Assembly: GCF_051860505.1 (NCBI RefSeq)
Contig: NZ_JBHYDX010000002.1
Coordinates: forward strand, 62,001 to 126,000
DNA: 64,000 bases
Origin: Pannonibacter sp051860505
GTDB taxonomy: Bacteria > Pseudomonadota > Alphaproteobacteria > Rhizobiales > Stappiaceae
Direction of reading: 5' to 3'
In this document: one piece after another, positions 53,548-62,055 of the stretch
Layout of the letters: every line of letters starts with the position of its first letter
How positions within the stretch are numbered: position 1 is the stretch's first letter
Translations under genes and position numbers: made by a program
The notes under the pieces: generated by a model
The model's input: only the letters and a program-made list of their open reading frames with translations
What the model was told of the DNA's origin: nothing
Databases searched by the model: none

Positions 53548-54891
53548 TCAGACCAGCATGCTCATCGGGTTCTCGATGTAGCCCCGGAAGGCCCCGAGAA
53601 GTTCCGCGCCGAGGGCGCCGTCGACGCAGCGGTGGTCGGTCGAGAGCGTGACGGTCATGACGGTGGCAACCGCCAGGGCGCCGTTCTTGACGACAGGACG
53701 CTGTTCCCCCGCGCCGACGGCCAGAATGGTCGCATGCGGCGGGTTGACGACGGCCGAGAAGCTCTTCACGCCCATCATGCCCATGTTGGACACGGCGGTG
53801 GTGCCGCCCTGGTACTCTTCCGGCTTCAGCTTGCGGTCCTTGGCGCGCTGGCCGAGGTCCTTCATCTCGTTGGAGATGGTGGACAGGGCCTTCTGCTCGG
53901 CGCTGCGGATGATCGGGGTGATCAGGCCGCCCGGGATCGACACGGCAACGCCGACATCGGCGTGCTTGTGCTTGACCATGGCGTCGTCGGTCCAGGACAC
54001 GTTGGCGTCCGGCACATCGCGCAGGGCCAGCGCCAGGGCCTTGATGACCATGTCGTTGACCGAGAGCTTGTAGGTCGGCTTGCCGTCCTTGGACTTCGGC
54101 GCAGCATCATTGAGCTGGGTGCGCAGGGCCAAGAGCGCGTCGAGCTCGCAGTCGACCGACACGTAGAAGTGCGGAATCGTCTGCTTGGACTCGGTGAGGC
54201 GCTTGGCGATGGTCTTGCGCATGCCGTCATGCGGCACGAGCTCGTAGGAGCCTTCGGCGAAGAGCTTGAGCACCTGTTCCTTCGAAGCGCCGGTGGCCAT
54301 CGCCGGGGCAGCAGCCGGAGCTGCAGGTGCGACAATTGGAGCCGGGGCGGCGGCAGCGGCCGGAGCCGCCTTGCCTGTTCCCGACTTCAGGGCCGCTTCG
54401 ATGTCGCGCTGGACGACACGACCATGCGGGCCGGAGCCGGCGATGGCATGAAGGTCGAGCCCGTTCTGGGCCGCGAGACGCCGGGCGAGCGGCGAGGCGA
54501 AGACCCTTGCCCCACCGGACGCAGGCGCTGCGGCAGGTGCCGCTGCAGCAGGAGCGGCGGCAGCAACCGGTGCTGCAGCTGGGGCGGCCGGAGCCGGCGC
54601 TGCAGCCGGAGTTGCAGCCGGGGCAGCCGAAGCCGTTGACGCATCTTCGCCCTCAGCGGCCAGCACGGCGATCACCGTGTTGACCTTGACGCCCTGAGAT
54701 CCGGCCGGAACCAGGATCTTGGCGATGGTGCCCTCATCGACGGCTTCCACCTCCATGGTCGCCTTGTCGGTCTCGATCTCGGCGATCACGTCGCCGGAAG
54801 AAACCTTGTCGCCTTCCTTGACCAGCCACTTGGCCAGATTGCCCTCTTCCATGGTGGGAGAGAGGGCCGGCATGGTGATGTTGATCGGCAT
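53548..54891 (-). CDS. pdhC: Pyruvate dehydrogenase E2, dihydrolipoyl acetyltransferase
   Basis: E2 forms the core of the complex. The 447-aa protein has one lipoyl domain (1-78, lysine in DKATMEVEAVDEG), an Ala/Pro-rich linker, a peripheral-subunit-binding domain (about 130-170, with FASPLARRLAAQNGLDLHAI), a second Ala/Pro linker, and a catalytic domain ending in STDHRCVDGALGAELL (HxxxDG). It lies 16 bp after pdhB and is last before the terminator. Confidence 0.96.
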   Translation of the reverse strand: MPINITMPALSPTMEEGNLAKWLVKEGDKVSSGDVIAEIETDKATMEVEAVDEGTIAKILVPAGSQGVKVNTVIAVLAAEGEDASTASAAPAATPAAAPAPAAPAAAPVAAAAPAAAAPAAAPASGGARVFASPLARRLAAQNGLDLHAIAGSGPHGRVVQRDIEAALKSGTGKAAPAAAAAPAPIVAPAAPAAAPAMATGASKEQVLKLFAEGSYELVPHDGMRKTIAKRLTESKQTIPHFYVSVDCELDALLALRTQLNDAAPKSKDGKPTYKLSVNDMVIKALALALRDVPDANVSWTDDAMVKHKHADVGVAVSIPGGLITPIIRSAEQKALSTISNEMKDLGQRAKDRKLKPEEYQGGTTAVSNMGMMGVKSFSAVVNPPHATILAVGAGEQRPVVKNGALAVATVMTVTLSTDHRCVDGALGAELLGAFRGYIENPMSMLV

Positions 54892-54907
54892 CTGTGCCTC
54901 CCTCGCC

Positions 54908-56290
54908 TCAGGCCTTGTAGGTGACGGCTTTCACCGCATCGATAACGTCCTTGACCGTCGGCAGCGCCAGCTTTTCAAGGTTGGCGGCATAGGGCATCGG
55001 AACGTCCTTGCCGGTGACGCGCAGGATCGGGGCGTCGAGGTAGTCGAAGGCCTTTTCCTGGACCTGGTAGCCGATTTCCGACGACACCGAGCAGACCGGG
55101 AAGGCTTCCTCGACGGTGACGCAGCGGCCGGTCTTACGGACCGAGGCCAATACCGTGTCGATGTCGAGCGGACGGATGGTGCGCAGGTTCACGACTTCCG
55201 CCGAAATGCCCTGGGCCGCCAGTTCGTCCACGGCCTTCATGACATAGGTCATGCCGATGCCCCAGGAAACGATGGTCACGTCCGTGCCGGCGCGCTCGAT
55301 CTTGGCCTTGCCGATTGGCAGGACAAAATCGTCGACCTTCGGCACCTCGAAGGACTGGCCGTAGAGGATCTCGTTTTCCAGGAAGACGACCGGGTTCGGA
55401 TCGCGGATGGCAGCCTTCAAGAGGCCCTTCGCATCGGCGGCCGACCACGGCTGGATCACCTTAAGGCCCGGGATATGGGCATACCAGGAGGCATAGTCCT
55501 GGCTGTGCTGCGCGCCGACGCGGGCGGCAGCGCCGTTCGGACCGCGGAAGACAATCGGAGCACCCATCTGGCCACCAGACATGTAGAGCGTCTTGGCAGC
55601 GGAGTTGATGATGTGGTCGATCGCCTGCATGGCGAAGTTGAACGTCATGAACTCGACGATCGGCTTCAGGCCAGCCATCGCAGCGCCAACGCCAAGACCG
55701 GCAAAGCCGTGCTCGGTGATCGGGGTGTCGATGACGCGGCGGGCGCCGAATTCGTCCAGCAGCCCTTGCGTGATCTTGTAGGCGCCCTGGTACTCGGCCA
55801 CTTCCTCGCCCATGACGAAGACGCGGTCATCGGCCCGCATTTCCTCGGCCATCGCGTCGCGCAGCGCTTCGCGAACGGTCATGGAGACCATCTCGGTGCC
55901 GGCCGGCGCATCGCTGTCGGCAGAACCGGAGGTGACGGGAGCAGCCGGAACCGGAGCTGCAGCGGCAACCGGCGCAGGCGCAGGCGCAGCAGCCGGGGCA
56001 GCGGCGGGCGCCGGTGCGGGTGCAGCAGTTGCTGCGGAGGCATCTTCGCCTTCGGCCAGGAGAACGGCGATCGGCGTGTTCACCTTCACGTTCTCGCTGC
56101 CCTCGGCCACGAGGATCTTGCCAAGCGTGCCCTCGTCGACGGCTTCCACTTCCATGGTTGCCTTGTCAGTCTCGATTTCGGCGATGACATCGCCGGCCTT
56201 GATGGCGTCGCCCTCGGCCTTCAGCCACTTGGCGAGCTTGCCCTCTTCCATGGTCGGAGAGAGAGCCGGCATCAGAATGTTGATCGGCAT
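54908..56290 (-). CDS. pdhB: Pyruvate dehydrogenase E1 beta with N-terminal lipoyl domain
   Basis: The 460-aa protein has an N-terminal lipoyl domain (1-78, DKATMEVEAVDEG), an Ala/Pro linker, and the transketolase-like E1 beta part (about 138-460; VREALRDAMAEEMRADDRVF, EHGFAGLGVGAAM, HSQDYASWY, VTVEEAFPV). A lipoyl domain on E1 beta is a feature of alphaproteobacterial complexes. It starts 14 bp after pdhA. The lipoyl part is nearly identical to that of pdhC, suggesting exchange between them. Confidence 0.96.
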   Translation of the reverse strand: MPINILMPALSPTMEEGKLAKWLKAEGDAIKAGDVIAEIETDKATMEVEAVDEGTLGKILVAEGSENVKVNTPIAVLLAEGEDASAATAAPAPAPAAAPAAAPAPAPVAAAAPVPAAPVTSGSADSDAPAGTEMVSMTVREALRDAMAEEMRADDRVFVMGEEVAEYQGAYKITQGLLDEFGARRVIDTPITEHGFAGLGVGAAMAGLKPIVEFMTFNFAMQAIDHIINSAAKTLYMSGGQMGAPIVFRGPNGAAARVGAQHSQDYASWYAHIPGLKVIQPWSAADAKGLLKAAIRDPNPVVFLENEILYGQSFEVPKVDDFVLPIGKAKIERAGTDVTIVSWGIGMTYVMKAVDELAAQGISAEVVNLRTIRPLDIDTVLASVRKTGRCVTVEEAFPVCSVSSEIGYQVQEKAFDYLDAPILRVTGKDVPMPYAANLEKLALPTVKDVIDAVKAVTYKA

Positions 56291-56304
56291 GGTATCCCCC
56301 GGCC

Positions 56305-57357
56305 TTAGAGCAGAATGTCGGTGTAGAGCTCGGACACATCCGGCTCCGGATCGTTCTGGGCGAATTCGGCCGCCTCGGCGACAATCGCGCGCACATCGCG
56401 GTCGATTGCCTTGAGGTCGTCATCCGTGGCCCAGCCGTTTTCCATCAGACGCACGCGGACCTGCTCGATCGGGTCGTGCTCGGTACGCATCTTCTGCACT
56501 TCGTCCTTGGAGCGATACTTCGCCGGGTCGGACATGGAGTGACCACGGTAGCGGTAAGTGATCATTTCCAGGATGTACGGGCCCTTGCCTTCGCGGCACC
56601 AGGCCAGCGCCCGGTCGGAGGCCGCCTTCACGGCGCGCACGTCCATGCCGTCGACCTGCTCGCCCGGAATGCCGAAGGACAGACCGCGCTGGGACAGGTC
56701 GGTCATGGCGGAGGCGCGCTCGACGCTGGTGCCCATGCCGTACTTGTTATTTTCGATCACATAAATGACCGGCAGCTTCCACAGCTCGGCCATATTGAAG
56801 CTCTCGTAGACCTGGCCCTGGTTGGACGCGCCGTCGCCGAAGAAGGCCATCGAGACATTGCCATTGCCGGTGTACTTGTTGGCAAAGCCGATGCCGGTGC
56901 CAAGCGCAACCTGCGCGCCGACGATGCCGTGGCCGCCGTAGAAGTGCTTCTCCTTGGAGAACATGTGCATGGAGCCGCCCTTGCCCTTCGACAGGCCGCC
57001 CCGGCGGCCAGTCAGCTCGGCCATGACGCCCTTCGGGTCAAGGTCCATGGCCAGCATGTGGCCGTGGTCGCGGTAGCCGGTGATCATCTGGTCACCGTCC
57101 TTCTTGGCCATCTGCATGCCGACGACGACAGCTTCCTGACCAATGTAGAGGTGGCAGAAGCCGCCGATGAGGCCCATGCCGTAAAGCTGTCCCGCCTTCT
57201 CCTCGAAGCGGCGGATCAGCAGCATTTCGCGATAGGCGTGGAGTTCGTCCTCTTTGGTGAACTCAGCGATGGCGGGCGCGGCCGGATTGGCGGCGCCGCT
57301 GGACCGGGTGGCGCCTTTCGCGCGCGTACCGGCGGAAGACTTGTTCGTTGCGGCCAT
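56305..57357 (-). CDS. pdhA: Pyruvate dehydrogenase E1 alpha
   Basis: E1 alpha decarboxylates pyruvate with thiamine diphosphate, passing the acetyl group to E2. The 350-aa protein has EMLLIRRFEEKAGQLYG, the TDP motif GDGASNQGQVYESFNMA, and the phosphorylation-loop region YRYRGHSMSDPAKYRS. The first ~30 residues are basic and Ala/Ser-rich. A TTGACA on the minus strand (57419-57424) lies upstream and may belong to its promoter. Confidence 0.96.
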   Translation of the reverse strand: MAATNKSSAGTRAKGATRSSGAANPAAPAIAEFTKEDELHAYREMLLIRRFEEKAGQLYGMGLIGGFCHLYIGQEAVVVGMQMAKKDGDQMITGYRDHGHMLAMDLDPKGVMAELTGRRGGLSKGKGGSMHMFSKEKHFYGGHGIVGAQVALGTGIGFANKYTGNGNVSMAFFGDGASNQGQVYESFNMAELWKLPVIYVIENNKYGMGTSVERASAMTDLSQRGLSFGIPGEQVDGMDVRAVKAASDRALAWCREGKGPYILEMITYRYRGHSMSDPAKYRSKDEVQKMRTEHDPIEQVRVRLMENGWATDDDLKAIDRDVRAIVAEAAEFAQNDPEPDVSELYTDILL

Positions 57358-57541
57358 GACCCTCGTCTCTGCGTGGCGTTTCCCCTAGGAAAGCAAGCGG
57401 AAGGTAACCCGCGATCCTTGTCAATCCAAGAGGAGGTGGGTTGGGAAGGAAATTCGAATAACGTATTGGATAAGCGAGAAAAAAAGAAATAAACCAGTTT
57501 GTGGTTATCTCAGCGAAATCAACCGAATTTTGGTTATTAAC

Positions 57542-57868
57542 TCATCTTGCAGCAGGGCGCAGGATGGCGAGTTCATTGACATGAACAACATTGAGATTTG
57601 CCCGGGCCCGCTCGTCCACCATGTCCGGATCCAGGCTCTCGGGACGCAGAAGGCTGACGCGACCGGCCAGATGCTCCCGCTCGGAGACGAGATCAGCCAG
57701 TTCCGTCTCAAGGGCTGCAACCTGATGCTCGATCCGCTCGCGGCCGGCCATTCCAAATTCACCGTTCACCGCATGATAGGCAAAATAAGCCAGCACGGCG
57801 CTCGCCGCGACCGGGATGACAAATCGGCGGAGGACAGACTTCTTGCGCTGACGGGTGGTAGCAGACAC
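57542..57868 (-). CDS. ftsB: FtsB/DivIC-like septum formation protein
   Basis: The 108-aa protein has a basic cytoplasmic N-terminus (RQRKKSVLRR), one transmembrane helix (VIPVAASAVLAYFAYHA), then a coiled coil (RIEHQVAALETELADLVSE) and a C-terminal RPESLDPDMVDERAR block, the usual FtsB layout. It would work with FtsL and FtsQ in cell division. The start is GTG at 57868. It lies upstream of pdhA in the same direction; a T-rich segment with a weak hairpin at 57475-57508 may terminate it. Confidence 0.85.
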   Translation of the reverse strand: MSATTRQRKKSVLRRFVIPVAASAVLAYFAYHAVNGEFGMAGRERIEHQVAALETELADLVSEREHLAGRVSLLRPESLDPDMVDERARANLNVVHVNELAILRPAAR

Positions 57869-58003
57869 GCGGGACGACCTACACGGGACAATGGGCCTTG
57901 AAGACCTACTGTGCCGGATCTGCCTTAACAGACCCTTTCACCTGATATGAACACGGCGGGAAAAGCCTTCATTATCAGGTACCGTCTCGGAGAGGCCCTC
58001 CCG

Positions 58004-61000
58004 TCAGGCGGCCTTGGGCGGGGCCGCCAGACGGGCCAGTTTCGTCATGATGGTCGCCGTGCCCTTGAGCCGGTCGTCCGCCTTGTCCCAGTCGCGCGAC
58101 AGCACGACCTTCTGATCCGGCCGGATCTTCGCGAGCGAGCCCTGCTCCGCGATATAGGCGACAAGCCCCGCCGGATTGGCGAATTGCTGCCTCCGGAACG
58201 TGATGACGATGCCCTTCGGACCCGAATCGACCTTCTCCACATTCGCCTTGCGGCACAGGCCCTTGATGTAGACGATCTTCAGGAGATGCCCGACCTCTTC
58301 CGGCAGCGGGCCGAACCGGTCGATCATCTCCGCGCCGAAGGCATCAATCTCCTGGGCTTCCGTCAGATCCGCCAGGCGGCGGTACAGCGACAGGCGCAGC
58401 TGCAGGTCGGGAACATAGCTTTCGGGAATCAGCACGGGCGTGCCGACATTGATCTGCGGCGACCACTGGTCCTCGCCGATCTCGTCGCCGCCATCCTTGA
58501 GCTGGGCAACCGCCTCTTCCAGCATCTGCTGATAGAGTTCGTAGCCGACTTCCTTGATGTGGCCGGACTGTTCCTCGCCCAGCAGATTGCCGGCCCCGCG
58601 AATGTCGAGGTCGTGGCTGGCGAGCTGGAAGCCGGCGCCCAGATTTTCCAGCGACTGAAGCACCTTGAGCCGCCGTTCCGCGGTTGCCGTCATCGGCTTG
58701 TTGGCCGGAACCGTGAAGAGCGCATAGGCTCGGGTCTTCGACCGGCCGACGCGGCCGCGCAGCTGGTACATCTGGGCAAGGCCGAACATGTCGGCCCGGT
58801 GCACGATCAGCGTGTTGGCGGTCGGGATGTCTAGACCTGATTCGACGATTGTCGTCGACAGCAGCACGTCATACTTGCCCTCGTAGAAGGCGTTCATCAC
58901 GTCCTCGAGCTGGCCGGGCGCCATCTGGCCATGGGCGGTGGCTACCTTCACTTCCGGCACGCTGGCGGCCAGGAACTCTGCCTGCTCGGCAAGATCCGAA
59001 ACGCGCGGGCAGACATAGAAGCTCTGGCCGCCGCGATAATGTTCGCGCAGCAGGGCCTCACGCACGACCAGCGGATCGAAGGGCGAGACGAAGGTGCGCA
59101 CGGCAAGCCGGTCCACCGGCGGCGTGGCGATGAGCGACAGTTCACGCAGGCCCGTCAATGCCTGCTGCAAGGTGCGCGGGATCGGCGTTGCCGACAGGGT
59201 CAGGACGTGCACGTCGGACTTCAGTTCCTTCAGCCGTTCCTTGTGCTTGACGCCGAAATGCTGCTCCTCGTCGATGATGAGCAGGCCAAGGTCGCGAAAC
59301 TTGACGCCGGCGCCCAACAAGGCATGAGTGCCGACGACGATATCAATGGAGCCGTCCTCGACGCCCTTCTTGGCCGCCGAAAGGTCTTTCGGGCTGACGA
59401 GGCGCGAGGCATGGGCGACATTGATCGGCAGGCCATGGAAGCGGGTGGCAAAAGTGCGATAATGCTGGCGTGCCAGCAGCGTTGTCGGGACTACCACAGC
59501 CACCTGGCGCCCGGACATGGCGGCGACGAAGGCGGCGCGCAGCGCCACTTCCGTCTTGCCGAAACCGACGTCGCCGCAGACGAGGCGATCCATCGGCCGG
59601 CCAGCCGCCAGATCCTGGAACACCGCGTCGATGGCGGTCAGCTGGTCTTCCGTCTCCTCGTAAGGGAAACGGGTCGAGAATTCGTCATAGACCCCTTCCG
59701 GCACCTCGACCACCGGCGCGGTCTTCAGCGCACGGGCAGCGGCGGTCTTGATCAGGCCGTCGGCGATCTCGAGGATGCGCTTCTTCATCCGCGCCTTGCG
59801 CGCCTGCCAGGCCCCACCGCCCAGCTTGTCGAGCATGACGTCGGTGTCTTCTGAGCCGAAGCGTGTCAGCAGCTCGATGTTCTCGACCGGAAGGTACAGC
59901 TTGTCGCCGCCCTGATATTGCAGCTCCAGACAGTCATGCGGCGCGCCGAGCGCCTCGATGGTCTTGAGGCCGATGAAGCGGCCGATGCCGTGGTCGACAT
60001 GGACGACGAGGTCGCCTTCCGAGAGGCTTGTGGCCTCGGTCAGGACATTGGCGCCCTTGGCCTTGCGCCGGCCCTTGCGCACCAAGCGGTCGCCCAGGAT
60101 GTCCTGCTCGGAGATGAAGACCAGCCGGTCGACCTCGAAGCCCTGCTCCAGGCCGAGAATGCTGAGCGCCGTGGCGCGCGGCGGCAGGGTATCCAGATCC
60201 GCCACCCGTTCGGCCGGCATCGGCAGGTCAAGTCCGTGATCGCCGAGGATCTGGCCAAGCCGGTCGCGCGAGCCCTCGCTCCAGCAGGCGATGACCACCC
60301 GGCGCTGGTCCTTGTGCAGCGCCCGGACATGTTTCACCAGCGCGTCGAAGATGTTCACGTCGCCGGCTGCGCGCTCGGCGGCAAAGCTGCGACCCTGACG
60401 GCCGCCGAAGTCGATCACCGTCCGGCCAGACCCCGGCGGCGGCGTGAAGGGATCGATCTGGCAGCTGGCACTGTCGGCGAGCCGGACGGTCCATTCCGTC
60501 CCGACCGGATAGAGCGCCTGCGGCTCCACCGGCATGTAGGGCACCGCGCCGGCCAGGTGACCGTTCTCGAGCGCGTCCTTGCGGGCGGCGTGATGCTCGT
60601 TGATCTGATCAAGCCGCTCGCGGATGGCATCGCCCGACATGGCATCAAGCACGACCGGTGCGTCGCCGATATAGTCGAACAGGGTTTCGAGGTGCTCGTG
60701 GAACAGCGGCAGCCAGTGCTCCATGCCGGCATAGCGGCGACCGTCACTGACAGACTGATAGAGGACATCCTCGCGCCGGGCGGCACCGAAGCGGGCGAGA
60801 TAGTTGCGGCGGAAGCGCGAGATCGCCTCCTCGCCCAGAACCACCTCGCTCATCGGCACCAGTTCCAGCCGCCTCAGCTGCTTCGTGGTGCGCTGGCTTT
60901 CGGTATCAAAGGCGCGGATCGATTCCAGCGTGTCGCCAAAGAAATCCAGCCGGACCGGATCGTCTGCGCCGGGCGCATAGAGATCGATGATGCCGCCGCG

Positions 61001-61534
61001 CACCGCGTATTCGCCGGTCTCGCGGACGGTCGGCGTGCGCGAGAAGCCATTGAGTTCCAGCCAGGCGGCAATCTTCGTCAGGTCGATGCGGTTGCCCGGT
61101 GCCATCGAAAATGTTTGGGCCGCCACCCAGGCCCGTTCCGGCAGGCGCTGCAGCGCTGCGTTGACCGTTGTCACCAGCACCTTCTGGCCGGACCCGGCGG
61201 GAATGCCCCGCGCGAGCTGGCCCAGCACAAGCAGCCGGCGGGCGCTGATCGCCGGGTTCGGTGAGACGCGGTCATAGGGAAGGCAATCCCAGGCCGGCAG
61301 GGACAGAGCCTCGACGTCTGGCGCAAAGTAGCTCAGCGCCTCGATGACGCCCTGCGCCCGGCCGGCGTCCCGTGCGACGAAGACGGCTGCCAGCCCATCC
61401 TTCGGCGCCTGCCCCAGGATGCGCGCGAGCGCCAGTGCCTCGGCTCCATCCGGAACGCTGGCAAGGGTGATATTGGCGCGGTCGCGGAAGAGCGTCTCGA
61501 ACACGGCTTGGGTTCCCGGGAGGTTTTGCGGCAA
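58004..61534 (-). CDS. mfd: Transcription-repair coupling factor Mfd
   Basis: Mfd removes stalled RNA polymerase and recruits UvrA. The 1176-aa protein has UvrB-like N-terminal domains, the RNA polymerase interaction domain (SLSEGDLVVHVDHGIGRFIGL, about 515), the translocase with GDVGFGKTEVA, IIDEEQHFGVKHKE, and LSATPIPRTL, then HGQMAPGQLEDVM, RGRVGRSKTRAYA and the C-terminal TRCF domain. The frame opens with a TTG at 61534; GTG at 61504 ten codons in is a plausible alternative. The sdhE stop lies 1 bp before the TTG. Confidence 0.95.
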   Translation of the reverse strand: MPQNLPGTQAVFETLFRDRANITLASVPDGAEALALARILGQAPKDGLAAVFVARDAGRAQGVIEALSYFAPDVEALSLPAWDCLPYDRVSPNPAISARRLLVLGQLARGIPAGSGQKVLVTTVNAALQRLPERAWVAAQTFSMAPGNRIDLTKIAAWLELNGFSRTPTVRETGEYAVRGGIIDLYAPGADDPVRLDFFGDTLESIRAFDTESQRTTKQLRRLELVPMSEVVLGEEAISRFRRNYLARFGAARREDVLYQSVSDGRRYAGMEHWLPLFHEHLETLFDYIGDAPVVLDAMSGDAIRERLDQINEHHAARKDALENGHLAGAVPYMPVEPQALYPVGTEWTVRLADSASCQIDPFTPPPGSGRTVIDFGGRQGRSFAAERAAGDVNIFDALVKHVRALHKDQRRVVIACWSEGSRDRLGQILGDHGLDLPMPAERVADLDTLPPRATALSILGLEQGFEVDRLVFISEQDILGDRLVRKGRRKAKGANVLTEATSLSEGDLVVHVDHGIGRFIGLKTIEALGAPHDCLELQYQGGDKLYLPVENIELLTRFGSEDTDVMLDKLGGGAWQARKARMKKRILEIADGLIKTAAARALKTAPVVEVPEGVYDEFSTRFPYEETEDQLTAIDAVFQDLAAGRPMDRLVCGDVGFGKTEVALRAAFVAAMSGRQVAVVVPTTLLARQHYRTFATRFHGLPINVAHASRLVSPKDLSAAKKGVEDGSIDIVVGTHALLGAGVKFRDLGLLIIDEEQHFGVKHKERLKELKSDVHVLTLSATPIPRTLQQALTGLRELSLIATPPVDRLAVRTFVSPFDPLVVREALLREHYRGGQSFYVCPRVSDLAEQAEFLAASVPEVKVATAHGQMAPGQLEDVMNAFYEGKYDVLLSTTIVESGLDIPTANTLIVHRADMFGLAQMYQLRGRVGRSKTRAYALFTVPANKPMTATAERRLKVLQSLENLGAGFQLASHDLDIRGAGNLLGEEQSGHIKEVGYELYQQMLEEAVAQLKDGGDEIGEDQWSPQINVGTPVLIPESYVPDLQLRLSLYRRLADLTEAQEIDAFGAEMIDRFGPLPEEVGHLLKIVYIKGLCRKANVEKVDSGPKGIVITFRRQQFANPAGLVAYIAEQGSLAKIRPDQKVVLSRDWDKADDRLKGTATIMTKLARLAAPPKAA

Positions 61535-61840
61535 TCAGCCGAGGGTGATGTCGTGGAAGGCCAGCATCTTGCGGAACAGCGGCCGGTTCCATTCCTCCGG
61601 CAGCGGCTTGCGTCCTGTGATCCAGGCGTAGAGATCCTGATCGTTGATCGGGATGATCTCTTCCAGCTCGTCCAGCTCCGCTTCGCTCAGCCGCGCGATC
61701 TCGGCCTTGGTGAAGCCGCCGAGCAGCATGTCCATTTCCTTCATACCGCGATGCAGGGTGCGGAACAGGATGCGCTTGCGGCGGGTGTCGAGTTCACCGT
61801 CGCCGGAGGGGTCGGCGGGAGCGTTGGCGCTGTCTGTCAT
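61535..61840 (-). CDS. sdhE: Succinate dehydrogenase assembly factor SdhE
   Basis: SdhE helps attach FAD to the succinate dehydrogenase flavoprotein. The 101-aa protein carries the RGMKEMD motif (the RGxxE signature) and LPEEWNRPLFRKMLAFH region. The N-terminal ~18 residues are acidic. It directly precedes mfd on the same strand and is divergent from recG over 215 bp; a recG-sdhE-mfd arrangement is common in alphaproteobacteria. Confidence 0.93.
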   Translation of the reverse strand: MTDSANAPADPSGDGELDTRRKRILFRTLHRGMKEMDMLLGGFTKAEIARLSEAELDELEEIIPINDQDLYAWITGRKPLPEEWNRPLFRKMLAFHDITLG

Positions 61841-62055
61841 GGCGGATCCTGACGAATCGAGCTTGATCCGGATGCGGGTTGCATGCCGGAGCGGGGAATG
61901 TCTGAGGGCTTATAGCGCTGTGCTGGCACGATGTCAGTCCTGAACACTCAGCAGAACAACTGATCGGACTGACCTTCCCGCGTTGCAAGGCGAAAGCAAA
62001 GGGTGCAGAACGCTGGTCTGACCCATCGCGACCGACTGAAGACAGATCCTCGCCC

